Source of the DNA: Christensenella sp. UBA2853
GTDB taxonomy: Bacteria > Bacillota > Clostridia > Christensenellales > Aristaeellaceae
DNA: 64,000 nucleotides
Assembly: GCA_002350845.1 (NCBI GenBank)
Contig: DEFL01000033.1
Location: 78,848-142,847 of the forward strand
Direction of reading: 5' to 3'
Below are positions 8,503 to 16,947 of this stretch, piece after piece. A program made the position numbers and the translations under genes. The notes under the pieces are model-generated. The model saw only the letters and a list, made by a program, of their open reading frames with translations. It made no database searches and had not been told where the DNA came from. Numbering within the stretch: the first letter of the stretch is position 1; each line of letters opens with the position of its first letter.

Positions 8503-8531
8503 ATGATATCATGCTTCCCTTGAATTTGCAA
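8503..8531 (-). promoter_or_regulatory. Probable dnaA promoter
   Basis: On the minus strand TTGCAA (8526-8531) and TATCAT (8503-8508) are spaced by 17 bases, about 145 bases upstream of dnaA. Two perfect DnaA boxes lie just downstream of the start site. Confidence 0.6.
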
Positions 8532-8549
8532 GGGGTATTTATGACAAGC

Positions 8550-8578
8550 TTGACACATTCTGTTGATAACTTTATTCA
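8550..8578 (+). promoter_or_regulatory. Possible promoter for the rightward gene at 8751
   Basis: TTGACA (8550-8555) and TATTCA (8573-8578) have 17-base spacing. The element is interleaved with DnaA boxes 8561-8569 and 8572-8580. Confidence 0.45.
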
Positions 8579-8750
8579 CAACTACTTGTAGCCCAGTCCA
8601 TTCCTCCCCACAATTCCTGTTGATAACTCCTGTGGAAAGAATGCTGTCCTGTGCATTCCGCTGTCATTTTTTCATCAAATATGACATTTTGTGTGACAAG
8701 GATTTCCCCCGGCCGCGTCGAAAAAACAGGCATGAAAGGAGCGGGAAGCC

Positions 8751-9239
8751 ATGAAACCCACCGTTACACCGCAGGAAGTTCAAAGTGTACTGGAAAGCAA
8801 GATCGGCAGAGAGCTTTCCTCCTCCGCTGATTTCACTGCTTCTGTTGCACATTTTCTGAATGCATGGTCCTTTCAGCCGGAGGATCTGTCCGGGTTCGCC
8901 AGAAGGCTGGAAGATATGATCTTTCAGGAAATCTATGCGCGTCTCGGACGCGGCATGCGCTATCGCTCCGCGGACGGGAGACTGGTCCGGATTTATTCCG
9001 AGGATCTTCCTGACCTGTCTGACCGCTGCCTTGCCCTTCTTCTTCCGCGCTGTACGCCCTCCGCCGAGGCATGGACTGTGCTCCAGCCGATGGCTTTTGA
9101 GCACGGATCCTATGCTGCCATGTTGACTTTATACCGCCGCTATGGCAATATGCTCGGCGAAGCCAATCTTGGTTTTATTGAAGGCATTCTCACCGAGCGT
9201 GCCCGCGAAGAAGGCCTTCCCCGTATTTTGTACCCCTAA
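8751..9239 (+). CDS. Hypothetical protein next to oriC
   Basis: A 162-residue soluble, mostly helical protein that I cannot assign. The ATG follows AAGGAGCGGGAAGCC. There is no signal peptide, membrane segment or nucleotide-binding motif. The N-terminal part (EVQSVLESKIGRELSSSADF) and the middle (GFARRLEDMIFQEIYARLG) look like amphipathic helices. It is the first gene to the right of the origin, where dnaN, recF or rpmH are often found, but it resembles none of them. The next gene begins 26 bases later with its own ribosome site, so the two may be co-transcribed. Confidence 0.7.
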   Translation: MKPTVTPQEVQSVLESKIGRELSSSADFTASVAHFLNAWSFQPEDLSGFARRLEDMIFQEIYARLGRGMRYRSADGRLVRIYSEDLPDLSDRCLALLLPRCTPSAEAWTVLQPMAFEHGSYAAMLTLYRRYGNMLGEANLGFIEGILTERAREEGLPRILYP

Positions 9240-9265
9240 TCTGCCTGAAGAAAGGATTTCCCTTC

Positions 9266-10144
9266 ATGAAAAAGATCCTGACCCTGATGCTTTCCCTGCT
9301 GGTTCTGTTGCTCCCCGCCCTTGCGCTGTCCGAGACAGTCACCGCTTCCTTTTTCCCCATTTATCTCTTTGCCTCCAACCTGCTGGAAGGAACGGAAGGC
9401 ATTGAGCTCCATTCCCTCGCTCAGCCCCAGACCGGCTGCCTGCATGATTATCAGCTCTCCAGCGGGGATCTGAAAGCGCTTTCCAACTCCGATGTCTTTC
9501 TGATCAACGGGGCCGGCATGGAAGGCTTTATGTCCTTCGTGTTTGAAGCCTTCCCGGATCTTCCGCTCATTGACGCTTCCACTGGCATTGATCTGCTCCC
9601 TTCCGAGAGCGGAGAGACGGAATACAATGCCCATATCTGGCTGACCCCTGCCAACGCTTCCAGAATGGTGCAGAATCTGTCCGACGGACTGTGCGCTTCC
9701 TTTCCCAAGGCGGCCGACACTATTTCCGCCAACTGCTCCGCCTATATCCAGCGCCTGGACGCACTGGACAAAGAGCTCCGTGACGGCCTTTCTTCTCTTT
9801 CCCGCAGAGACCTTCTGACATTCCATGAGGCGTTCCCCTATTTTGCCAGGGCCTATGATCTGGAGATCGTGGCCGTGATCGCCCTGGAACCGGAAGATCC
9901 GCTTTCCCCCGCGCAGCTTGGCCATCTTGTCACGCTGATCCGGGATCATGATCTTCCTCCGCTGTTCACCGAGCCGCAGTATCCTTCCCTGGCTGCCGAC
10001 ACGCTCTCCCGTGAAACCGGCGCGCCTGTCTATGAACTGAATCCCTGTGTCACCGCTCCAGATGGCACAGTGCCGCTTGACTGGTATGAGCAGATCATGC
10101 GCGGAAATCTTGCCGTGCTCAGGGAAGCCCTCGGCGCACAATAA
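9266..10144 (+). CDS. Zn/Mn-type ABC transporter substrate-binding protein (ZnuA-like)
   Basis: 292 residues with a cleavable signal peptide (about 1-22; no lipobox Cys seen, so probably Sec signal peptidase I). The body matches the cluster A-I metal-binding fold (PF01297). Candidate metal ligands sit in the usual places: His in CLHDYQLSSGDLKAL, His in NAHIWLTP, His in TFHEAFPYF, and a late acidic residue in TEPQYPS. The His-rich loop of classical ZnuA is absent, which leaves zinc versus manganese open. No permease or ATPase gene is adjacent, so it would have to use a transporter encoded elsewhere. A strong terminator follows. Confidence 0.8.
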   Translation: MKKILTLMLSLLVLLLPALALSETVTASFFPIYLFASNLLEGTEGIELHSLAQPQTGCLHDYQLSSGDLKALSNSDVFLINGAGMEGFMSFVFEAFPDLPLIDASTGIDLLPSESGETEYNAHIWLTPANASRMVQNLSDGLCASFPKAADTISANCSAYIQRLDALDKELRDGLSSLSRRDLLTFHEAFPYFARAYDLEIVAVIALEPEDPLSPAQLGHLVTLIRDHDLPPLFTEPQYPSLAADTLSRETGAPVYELNPCVTAPDGTVPLDWYEQIMRGNLAVLREALGAQ

Positions 10145-10171
10145 GGAACCATCGCAAACAATGGACATTCC

Positions 10172-10201
10172 AAAAAACGATCCAGAGTCGGATCGTTTTT
10201 T
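10172..10201. terminator. Bidirectional terminator between convergent genes
   Basis: AAAAAACGATCC pairs with GGATCGTTTTTT, with A- and T-runs on both sides. It ends the metal-receptor transcript and the Na/Pi cotransporter transcript. Confidence 0.85.
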
Positions 10202-10210
10202 TCATGCGTC

Positions 10211-11959
10211 TCAGGCTGTCAGCAGGTACTTTTCCTGAAACAGTTTATACTGATGCTTGTAGTCCTCATCTGTATTTCTGAAGATTCGCTGATGTTCATG
10301 AAGCTTCAGGGTAAACCCGATCGAGTCCAGAACGCATCCGGAAATGTTGGAGCAATGGTCAGAAACGCGTTCAAGATTGGTCAGCAGGTCCGACCAGACA
10401 AATCCTGCGTCCACAGAGCACGCTCCCTGCTGCATTCTGAGAATATGCCGGGTCCGCAGTTCCTCTTTCAGGGTCTCAATCACCTGCTCAAGCGGTTCCG
10501 TTTTCTTTGCCGCTCCGATATCTCCCGTTGAAAAGGCCTGGTAGGACAAGTCCATAATCTCTTTGAGTGCAGAGCAGATCAAATTGTATTCCTCTGCCGC
10601 GCGTTCTGAAAAGACAATCCCCTTTTCCTGCATTTCTTCCGCTGACTGCAGAATATTGACCGCATGGTCGGCAATGCGCTCGTAGTCCCCGATCAGCTTC
10701 ATATACTCGGTGGCTTTCACACTCTCTTCCTCTCCGAGCTTACGGGAAGTCAGCTTCACAAGGTAGGTGCCGAGAATATCTTCCAGATGATCTGTCTCAT
10801 TTTCCGCGGTATGAATGCTTTCCGCCTTCTCACTGTCATAATGCAGGACGCTTTCCAGACTTTCCTTCAATGCATTGACCGCAGTGACTGCCATGTGATC
10901 CAGCACCTGCGTGCACCTGTTCAGCGCCAGGGCCGGGCTGCCGAGCAGACGCTCGTCCAGTTCCTTTTCCTTCTCCGCGCGCTTTGCATCCGGGATCAGT
11001 TTGCAGACCAGCTGTTCCATGACCCTGCTGAGGGGAAGCATCAGGGCCGTGCAGAGGACATTGAATGCTGAATGGAATACTGCAATTCCCATGAGGCTGG
11101 CCGGCTGTGTCAGAATGGCCGGAGCCAGGATTATCTTCACAAGACAGAAAACCACCAGCCAGACGGCAGCTCCGATCAGATTGAAGCACAGATGCACCAG
11201 TGCCGCTCTTCTGGCATTCCTGTTGGCACCAATCGAGGAAAGCATGGCCGTCACACACGTTCCGATGTTCTGTCCCATAATAATCGGAACAGCTGCACCA
11301 TAGGAGACCGCGCCAGTAGAAGCCAGTGCCTGCAGAATACCCACGGATGCAGAACTTGACTGAATGACGGCTGTCAGGACTGCACCGGCCAGCACGCCGA
11401 GAACCGGATTCGTAAACGCTAGGAACAGCTGCTGGAATGCAGGAATGTCTCTGAGTCCGGAGACCGCCTCTGTCATGGCCTGCATGCCAAACATCAGTGT
11501 CGCAAAGCCCAGCAGAATCAGCCCGGTATCCCTGCGTTTGCTGTTTTTGGAAGACATATAGAAGATAATCCCGATCAGTGCAAGGATCGGTGTAAACGAT
11601 GACGGGCTGAGCAGCCTGACAAAGGTATTGTCACTCTCAATCCCGGCAAGGCTTAAGATCCATGCCGTGACGGTCGTCCCGATATTCGCGCCCATAATGA
11701 CGTTGATCGACTGGCTCAGTGTCATCAATCCCGAATTCACAAAGCCAACCACCATCACCGTCGTCGCTGAGGAACTCTGAATGACGGCCGTTACGCCCAT
11801 GCCGGTGAGAAGGCCGGCCATTCGGTCTGTTGTCAGGCGGCCCAGAAGCCGTTTCAGTCCGTTTCCTGCCCGTCTTTCCAGCGCCTGGCCCATCAGCGTC
11901 ATGCCAAACAGGAACAGGCTCAATCCTCCGATCAGATTCAGAATGTCAAACAAACTCAT
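10211..11959 (-). CDS. Na+/phosphate cotransporter (NptA family) fused to PhoU-like domain
   Basis: 582 residues. The N-terminal half has two inverted Na/Pi-cotransporter repeats with the signature QSSSATTVM (about 60) and QSSSASVGILQAL (about 200). The C-terminal 220 residues form a helical PhoU-like domain (LNRCTQVLDHMAVTAV, then IGDYERIADHAVNIL and NLERVSDHCSNISG). It would import phosphate with sodium, the PhoU part probably linking transport to phosphate status. ATG 11959 is chosen over the upstream 12022 because GGAGTGGAGAAAG precedes it. The adjacent PhoB/PhoR-like pair supports a role in phosphate supply. Confidence 0.88.
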   Translation of the reverse strand: MSLFDILNLIGGLSLFLFGMTLMGQALERRAGNGLKRLLGRLTTDRMAGLLTGMGVTAVIQSSSATTVMVVGFVNSGLMTLSQSINVIMGANIGTTVTAWILSLAGIESDNTFVRLLSPSSFTPILALIGIIFYMSSKNSKRRDTGLILLGFATLMFGMQAMTEAVSGLRDIPAFQQLFLAFTNPVLGVLAGAVLTAVIQSSSASVGILQALASTGAVSYGAAVPIIMGQNIGTCVTAMLSSIGANRNARRAALVHLCFNLIGAAVWLVVFCLVKIILAPAILTQPASLMGIAVFHSAFNVLCTALMLPLSRVMEQLVCKLIPDAKRAEKEKELDERLLGSPALALNRCTQVLDHMAVTAVNALKESLESVLHYDSEKAESIHTAENETDHLEDILGTYLVKLTSRKLGEEESVKATEYMKLIGDYERIADHAVNILQSAEEMQEKGIVFSERAAEEYNLICSALKEIMDLSYQAFSTGDIGAAKKTEPLEQVIETLKEELRTRHILRMQQGACSVDAGFVWSDLLTNLERVSDHCSNISGCVLDSIGFTLKLHEHQRIFRNTDEDYKHQYKLFQEKYLLTA

Positions 11960-12048
11960 CTTTTCTTTCTCCACTCCATTCAATCTTACACAAACAGCAT
12001 ATCGAAAGAACATCAAATGCACTACCGCATTCCTGTAAAATCCATGTA

Positions 12049-12078
12049 AAAACTGCAGGCCGCCCGGCCTGCAGTTTT
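12049..12078 (-). terminator. Terminator of the two-component operon
   Basis: A perfect 12-bp stem (12049-12060 with 12067-12078) is flanked by A/T runs. It lies downstream of the histidine kinase gene on the minus strand. Confidence 0.8.
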
Positions 12079-12130
12079 CGATTGCTCACTGAGTCAATGG
12101 ATTGATTGTCTTTCTATTCCGGCTTGTCTG

Positions 12131-13486
12131 TCATGCTGCCTTCGGTGCATCCGGCAGGGTGACTGTGAATTCCGTTCCATACCCCTTTACACTTTGCAGT
12201 TCAATTCTGCCGCCGTGGATCATTACGGCATGCTTCACAATGGACAGACCCAGGCCTGTTCCGCCGACCGCCTTGCTGCGGCTTTTATCCACGCGATAAA
12301 AGCGCTCGAAAATCCGGTCACGTTCTTCTTGAGGTATGCCAATGCCTGTATCTTTCACGGTCAGGATCGCCTGATGCCCGGATTGCCTGACGCCCACAAC
12401 GACACTTCCCCCGTTTCGATTGTACTTGATTGCATTGTCACACAGATTATACACAATGCTGTACAGCAGTTTCGGGACGGCCCTGAGGTGGGTCGCGGTT
12501 CCTTCAACTCTGACCGACACATTCACTGCCGATGCTGCCGCTTCCAGACTGTCCGCCGCATTCTCCGCAATCCGGTGCAGATCGCACGCCTCCCAGACCA
12601 TTTCTGTGCCGCCGTTGTCCAGCTTTGTCAGATCAATGATGTCCTCGACCAGCTGCATCAGACGCAGCGATTCGCTGTGGATCTTGCTGGCAAAGGGCTT
12701 GATGTCTTCACTTTGAACCATTCCGCTTTTGATCAGTTCCGCATATCCCGAAATGGACTGCAGCGGCGTTTTCAGTTCATGCGACACATTCGCGGTGAAT
12801 TCCTGACGAATCAGCGCATTTTTCTCGATCTGCTTCTGATCTCTTTTCAGCTGCTTCTGCTGGGCCGAAATATGCCGCAGAAGCGGTTCGACCTCTTTGT
12901 ATTCTTCATTGCCGTAATACTGTTCCGGTTTTTCCGGATCAATCTCATTGATGGGCTTGACCAGCCGTTTCGCAAGCCGTGACGCCAGCACCAGCGACAG
13001 CACAAGCGCAATCATGATAACGATGCAGATGGGCTGCGCAAAGCCGAGAAGCAGTGTCCATGCAGCAGCCTGATTGACAGAAAGACGGAGTACAGAACCA
13101 TCCGGCAGACGCTCTGCAGCATAGAGCTGTTTATCCGCCAGGGTGCTTGAATAGCGCACAGCCTCTCCGTATCCGTCGGCCATGGCTTCCCTGACTTCTT
13201 CACGCTCGAGATGGTTTTCCATCTGTGCTGCTTTGGCTTCATTGTCATACAAAACACTGCCGTTACCACTGATCCAGGTCATCCGATAATTCTCTGTATT
13301 CAGGTTTTCAAAATAATCCGCGCCAGACAGAGATACACCCTGCGCGGCCAGCGCTGTCTGGTTCCTGAGCTGATTCATCTGAAGGCCCGAGAAATAATTG
13401 TAGGAAATGCCCAGAAGAAAGATCAGTGATGCGAGAAACACAGCAATTGCAGCAATCCAGATCGCCCGGAAAATCTTACTGCTCAT
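12131..13486 (-). CDS. Sensor histidine kinase, PhoR-like
   Basis: 451 residues. Two membrane helices (about 10-30 and 140-165) flank an extracytoplasmic sensor of about 110 residues. The cytoplasmic part has HisKA with phosphoacceptor in NVSHELKTPLQSISG and a HATPase domain with N-box LCDNAIKYN, G1 DTGIGIPQEE and G2 GGTGLGLSIV. ATG 13486 is preceded by GGAGGAGTGCC and overlaps the regulator stop by 11 bases, showing coupling. It presumably phosphorylates the adjacent response regulator. The phosphate-starvation assignment comes from family likeness and the neighbouring Na/Pi cotransporter, not from sensor sequence. Confidence 0.88.
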   Translation of the reverse strand: MSSKIFRAIWIAAIAVFLASLIFLLGISYNYFSGLQMNQLRNQTALAAQGVSLSGADYFENLNTENYRMTWISGNGSVLYDNEAKAAQMENHLEREEVREAMADGYGEAVRYSSTLADKQLYAAERLPDGSVLRLSVNQAAAWTLLLGFAQPICIVIMIALVLSLVLASRLAKRLVKPINEIDPEKPEQYYGNEEYKEVEPLLRHISAQQKQLKRDQKQIEKNALIRQEFTANVSHELKTPLQSISGYAELIKSGMVQSEDIKPFASKIHSESLRLMQLVEDIIDLTKLDNGGTEMVWEACDLHRIAENAADSLEAAASAVNVSVRVEGTATHLRAVPKLLYSIVYNLCDNAIKYNRNGGSVVVGVRQSGHQAILTVKDTGIGIPQEERDRIFERFYRVDKSRSKAVGGTGLGLSIVKHAVMIHGGRIELQSVKGYGTEFTVTLPDAPKAA

Positions 13487-14156
13487 GGCACTCCTCCATT
13501 TTATATCCGACACCCCGAACTGTTTGAATCAGGTCCCCCACTTCAAACAGTTTTGTCCGGAGCGTTCCGATATGCACGTCCACGGTTCTTGTTTCACCGG
13601 AAAACCCTGTGCCCCACACTTCTGAGAGAAGATGACTCCTTGTAAACACCTGTCCCGGATGATCCATGAACAGCTTGAGCAGGTCAAACTCTTTGAGTGT
13701 CAGCATCACGGGCTTCCCGTTCACGGTGACGGCATGCCTGTTCCCGTCCAGGGACAGTTTTCCACAGGTGAGGACATTCGACTTCTTCGGGGCTGTCCGC
13801 CTCAGCACAGCCTTGATGCGGGATACCATTTCCATCATGCCGAACGGCTTGGCAAGATAATCGTCCGCTCCGCTGTCCAGGCCGATCACCTTGTCATACT
13901 CGCTGTCCCGGGCCGTCGCCAGGATGACAGGAATGTCGGCCGTTGCCGGTGAGCCCCGCAGCTTTTTCAAAACCGTCAGTCCATCTTCTCCCGGCATCAT
14001 GATATCCAGGATAATCAGTTCCGGCTGCTGTTCTCTGACTGCAGACCAGAATCCTTCACTGTTTTCAAACCCCTGTGCTTCAAATCCGGATGCTTTGAGC
14101 GTATAGACCATCAGCTCCCGGATGTTGCTCTCATCTTCCACACAATAGATCACCAT
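13476..14156 (-). CDS. PhoB/PhoP-like response regulator (OmpR family)
   Basis: 226 residues. The receiver domain has phosphoacceptor Asp in LIILDIMMPGEDG (about 52) and Lys in DYLAKPF (about 103). It is followed by an OmpR-type winged helix (about 130-226, ending RTVRGVGYKM). ATG 14156 is used because AAAGGAGG lies just upstream, which the longer frame to 14177 would swallow. It overlaps the sensor kinase gene. A plausible promoter upstream on the minus strand (TTTCAA, 17 bases, TAAACT around 14170-14215) is noted with low certainty. The target is probably the phosphate cotransporter downstream. Confidence 0.9.
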   Translation of the reverse strand: MVIYCVEDESNIRELMVYTLKASGFEAQGFENSEGFWSAVREQQPELIILDIMMPGEDGLTVLKKLRGSPATADIPVILATARDSEYDKVIGLDSGADDYLAKPFGMMEMVSRIKAVLRRTAPKKSNVLTCGKLSLDGNRHAVTVNGKPVMLTLKEFDLLKLFMDHPGQVFTRSHLLSEVWGTGFSGETRTVDVHIGTLRTKLFEVGDLIQTVRGVGYKMEECHEQ

Positions 14157-14298
14157 GGATGCCTCCTTTGTATACATCCAGTTTAGTGATGAATTGTAAA
14201 TCTTGAAACCTTAGTTGTGTAAAATCAACGTAAAAAATGACGCTCTTTTCTCTTTGATCTCATACCGGCTGTCAAAATCTGGATTTCTGTATCCATTG

Positions 14299-14326
14299 AA
14301 AAAAGCAGCGGGTTCTCCCCGCTGCT
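14299..14326 (-). terminator. Terminator after surE
   Basis: AGCAGCGGG pairs with CCCGCTGCT around a TTCTC loop. On the minus strand this is followed by TTTTTTC. Confidence 0.75.
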
Positions 14327-14435
14327 CGATTGTCTCTATTCCATTTTAGACCGGTTCCCTGTGTAGGATCCGCGTCTGATGACTTTTGCAGTCTCATCTG
14401 CGTTCCTGCTCTGAGAAATCCGGGCGGCCCTTTTC

Positions 14436-15200
14436 TTATGCTTCCCTGATCTTCAGCGGAAAATCTGCATAATCTTCCTGTCTGCATCCTTCCGGTGCAA
14501 GGAATGTCACCGTGATGTATCCTCTGTGCAGATAATCCAGGTCCGTATTCTCAGCCGGACACATATCCTCGATCTCATTGGAAAGCCAGAAGTACGTCTC
14601 GCCCCGCGGGCTGACCACCCGCTCATAGCCGTCCTTATAGACATGGCATGTGATCGGGCAAACCGTCACGCCCTGAATGTCGGCGACAGGAACCGGCGGG
14701 GCATTGACATTGCATACCGACTGATGCGGTGCATCATAATGCACCAGCTTTTCCCCCAGCTGCACAGCGTAGTCAGCAAAGAAAGAGATGGTTTCTTCCG
14801 GTGTTCTGGGCTCCAGGGAGACAGCCAGCGCAGGATATCCCTGAAACGCTGCCTCTCTCGCTGCACCGACTGTTCCGGACACGTATGTCGCCAGTCCGAC
14901 ATTGTAGCCTGCATTGATCCCGCTGATCACAAGATCGGGTTTTTCCTCGCATACGCCCAGCAGACCCACTCTGCAGGCATCGACCGGTGTCCCTTCGATT
15001 CTCCATGCATCCTGCGCGCCTTCCATCCTGTCCTTCACGACTTTCAGGGGCGTGGCCAGGGTAAACGCATGGGATTTTGCACTCTGCTGCGAGTTCGGCG
15101 CACAGACCGTCACCCGGTGTCCGCGCTCTGCCGCCGCCCTGCACAGAATATGCAGAAGACGGCTGTCAAAACCATCATCATTGACCAGAAGAATATGCAT
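14436..15200 (-). CDS. surE: 5'/3'-nucleotidase SurE
   Basis: 254 residues with the SurE fold. The N-terminal metal site is LLVNDDGFDS (two Asp), followed by NSQQSAKSHAFT and the loop SGINAGYNVGLATYVSGTVGAA, which holds the remaining catalytic and metal residues. SurE dephosphorylates nucleoside 5'- and 3'-monophosphates. ATG 15200 follows GGGAGGCACGAT; the longer frame to 15299 has no ribosome site. It is transcribed alone, diverging from the DegV gene. Confidence 0.92.
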   Translation of the reverse strand: MHILLVNDDGFDSRLLHILCRAAAERGHRVTVCAPNSQQSAKSHAFTLATPLKVVKDRMEGAQDAWRIEGTPVDACRVGLLGVCEEKPDLVISGINAGYNVGLATYVSGTVGAAREAAFQGYPALAVSLEPRTPEETISFFADYAVQLGEKLVHYDAPHQSVCNVNAPPVPVADIQGVTVCPITCHVYKDGYERVVSPRGETYFWLSNEIEDMCPAENTDLDYLHRGYITVTFLAPEGCRQEDYADFPLKIREA

Positions 15201-15342
15201 ATCGTGCCTCCCATCCTGTCCGGCAGATCTCATGGCGCCTCTCCCCAACCAGGAAGAGTCCCGGCTGCATCCGCAGTTCCGTCTCTGCCGTTTTTTCATG
15301 GTAACACAACCATGCGGGATTGTGCAAGCAGGTTTTCCCCTA

Positions 15343-15371
15343 TTGATTTTTCACATGTGCGATTGTACAAT
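15343..15371 (+). promoter_or_regulatory. Sigma-A promoter for the DegV gene
   Basis: TTGATT (15343-15348) and TACAAT (15366-15371) are separated by 17 bases, 55 bases ahead of the start codon. Confidence 0.75.
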
Positions 15372-15425
15372 ACTATTGTTTATCTGTATTTTTACTCCGC
15401 ATTTTTCATTCAAGGAGGTACCCAC

Positions 15426-16295
15426 ATGAACTATGTGTTCATGACCGATTCCGACTCCGACCTTCCGTATGACCTGAAAGTCAAATATGACATTCCGGTC
15501 GTAAACATGCCTTATGCGCTCAACGGCAAGGAGTATTTCGACGATCTCGGTCAAACGATCAATTCCAAGGACTATTTTGATGCCATGCGCAATGGCGCAG
15601 TCCCCATCACATCCGCACTCAATGAAACCGCCTACATGGAGATTTTTGAGCCGATTCTCAAAGAGCATGACCTGCTCTTCGTCGCTTTCTCCTCAAAAAT
15701 GTCCAGCACCATTCACGCCATCGAAGCCACCCGAAAGGAACTGCTTGAGAAGTATCCCGAGCGCCGCTTTGAGCTGGTGGACACCCTGTCCATCTCCGGT
15801 CCGATGACGCTCCTGATCCTCAAAGCCCATGAGATGTACCGCAACGGGGCTTCGATTGACGAAGTGGCCACCTGGCTGCGTGAGAACTATGACCGCGCCA
15901 ACGCATTCTTCATGGTGGACGATCTCAAGTATCTCAAGCGCGGCGGCCGCATTTCCCCCACCGCAGCTGCCATCGGCAGCATGCTGGACCTCAAGCCCAT
16001 CATCACGGAAACCCGCGAGGGCACGCTGACAGCCATCAGCAAGCAGCGCGGACGCCGCAAGGCCATTTCCTACATGGTCGAGCAGGCGCTGGCCAACCTG
16101 GATGATCCCAAGGAATCCGTGATGATCATCCTCAATGCCGACTGCCCTCAGGACGCAGAGAACCTCAAGAAGGAACTTCTGAACAAAGTGCCTGAGCTGG
16201 AGATCCGCATTGACAACGTCGGTCCCGTGATCGGTGCCCACTGCGGCCCCGGAACCCTCGCCATCTGCTTTATGGGCAAGCATCGGCCTTACTGA
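15426..16295 (+). CDS. DegV family fatty-acid-binding protein
   Basis: 289 residues, typical DegV length. The N-terminal lobe starts MNYVFMTDSDSDLPYD and contains the lipid-carboxylate contact region ITSALNETAYMEIFEPIL. The C-terminal part has RGGRISPTAAAIGSMLDLKPI, conserved in the family. DegV/FakB proteins hold a fatty acid for phosphorylation by FakA kinase, feeding phospholipid synthesis; FakA is not in the window. AAGGAGGTA precedes the ATG. The much longer open frame upstream is antisense to surE and not real. A terminator follows immediately. Confidence 0.9.
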   Translation: MNYVFMTDSDSDLPYDLKVKYDIPVVNMPYALNGKEYFDDLGQTINSKDYFDAMRNGAVPITSALNETAYMEIFEPILKEHDLLFVAFSSKMSSTIHAIEATRKELLEKYPERRFELVDTLSISGPMTLLILKAHEMYRNGASIDEVATWLRENYDRANAFFMVDDLKYLKRGGRISPTAAAIGSMLDLKPIITETREGTLTAISKQRGRRKAISYMVEQALANLDDPKESVMIILNADCPQDAENLKKELLNKVPELEIRIDNVGPVIGAHCGPGTLAICFMGKHRPY

Positions 16296-16299
16296 TGTT

Positions 16300-16325
16300 C
16301 GGACCGGTTTTCCGGTCCGTTTTTT
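16300..16325 (+). terminator. Terminator after the DegV gene
   Basis: CGGACCGG pairs with CCGGTCCG around TTTT, followed by a T-run. Confidence 0.85.
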
Positions 16326-16356
16326 ACTACCATCATTTTCTGGAGGTTTCCCGCCT

Positions 16357-16839
16357 ATGGACTCTGTTGAACATGTCCGCAGCTACCTTGCGCAGTTTGG
16401 CGCTTCAGACCGTGTGATTGAGTTTACCGTGTCCAGCGCCACCGTTGAGCTGGCAGCCAAAGCGCTCAGCTGTGAACCCGGCCGCATTGCCAAGACCCTT
16501 TCGTTTATGGCCGGCGACCGCCCCATCTTCCTTGTCGCTGCAGGTGACCGGCGCATCGACAACGGAAAATACAAGCATACGTTCGGAACCAAAGCCCGCA
16601 TGATGACCGCGGAGGAGCTGGAAGGGCTGACCGGCCTGCATTTCGGCGGCGTCTGTCCGTTCGACCTGCCATCTCCCGCTGAAGTCTGGCTGGATGAAAG
16701 CCTCCGGGCCTATGATATCGTGTATCCGGCAGCCGGCAATGAGGCGAGCGCCGTCCGGCTGACTCCTGATGAACTCGAGGCATGGAGCCATGCCTACGGC
16801 TGGTGCGATGTCACCAAAGCCCCTGCACTTCCGGTTTAA
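16357..16839 (+). CDS. YbaK/ProX-type aminoacyl-tRNA deacylase family protein
   Basis: 160 residues of the YbaK/EbsC/ProX superfamily, which hydrolyses mischarged tRNAs such as Cys- or Ala-tRNA-Pro. Visible features are the early helix TVELAAKALSCEPGRIAKTL with the conserved Lys, the strand FLVAAGDRRID, and a loop with GGVCPFDLP. The start was moved to the ATG at 16357, which is preceded by GGAGGT; the longer frame crosses the upstream terminator. It stands alone between a terminator and the next promoter region. The tRNA specificity cannot be read. Confidence 0.85.
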   Translation: MDSVEHVRSYLAQFGASDRVIEFTVSSATVELAAKALSCEPGRIAKTLSFMAGDRPIFLVAAGDRRIDNGKYKHTFGTKARMMTAEELEGLTGLHFGGVCPFDLPSPAEVWLDESLRAYDIVYPAAGNEASAVRLTPDELEAWSHAYGWCDVTKAPALPV

Positions 16840-16876
16840 CCATTTTCTAATGGTTTTCAAATCCTCCTTTTCTGGA

Positions 16877-16922
16877 TTCCGTTTCGGAACGTGATAAGAT
16901 ATGCACGTACCCTGAAGGGTAC
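16877..16922 (+). promoter_or_regulatory. Promoter/operator region with two dyads
   Basis: TTCCG-TTT-CGGAA (16877-16889) overlaps the spacer upstream of a TAAGAT -10 box (16895-16900). A second perfect dyad, GTACCC-TGAA-GGGTAC (16907-16922), falls near the start site. Both precede the small membrane protein gene and could be repressor or activator sites, or a 5' mRNA hairpin. Confidence 0.45.
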
Positions 16923-16947
16923 AAAAAATAAGGAGGTTCTCCAAACC

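Larger units (their letters stand above)
8358..8750. other. oriC: Chromosomal origin oriC with DnaA boxes
   Basis: This 393-base gene-free stretch carries perfect DnaA boxes (TGTGGATAA) at 8465-8473 and 8479-8487. One-mismatch boxes lie at 8427-8435 (TTTTCCACA), 8561-8569 and 8619-8627 (TGTTGATAA) and 8572-8580 (TTATTCACA), with a weaker one at 8631-8639. An AT-rich segment (about 8666-8693) beside the outermost boxes is a candidate unwinding element. Genes on both sides read away from this region, as expected at an origin. A heptamer TGTCACA recurs at 8380, 8402 and 8495, and inverted at 8692. Confidence 0.88.

Noticed and set aside
14526..15425. N-terminal extension of the DegV frame
   Set aside because: It is antisense to surE and lies upstream of the promoter at 15343-15371; the ribosome site points to ATG 15426.
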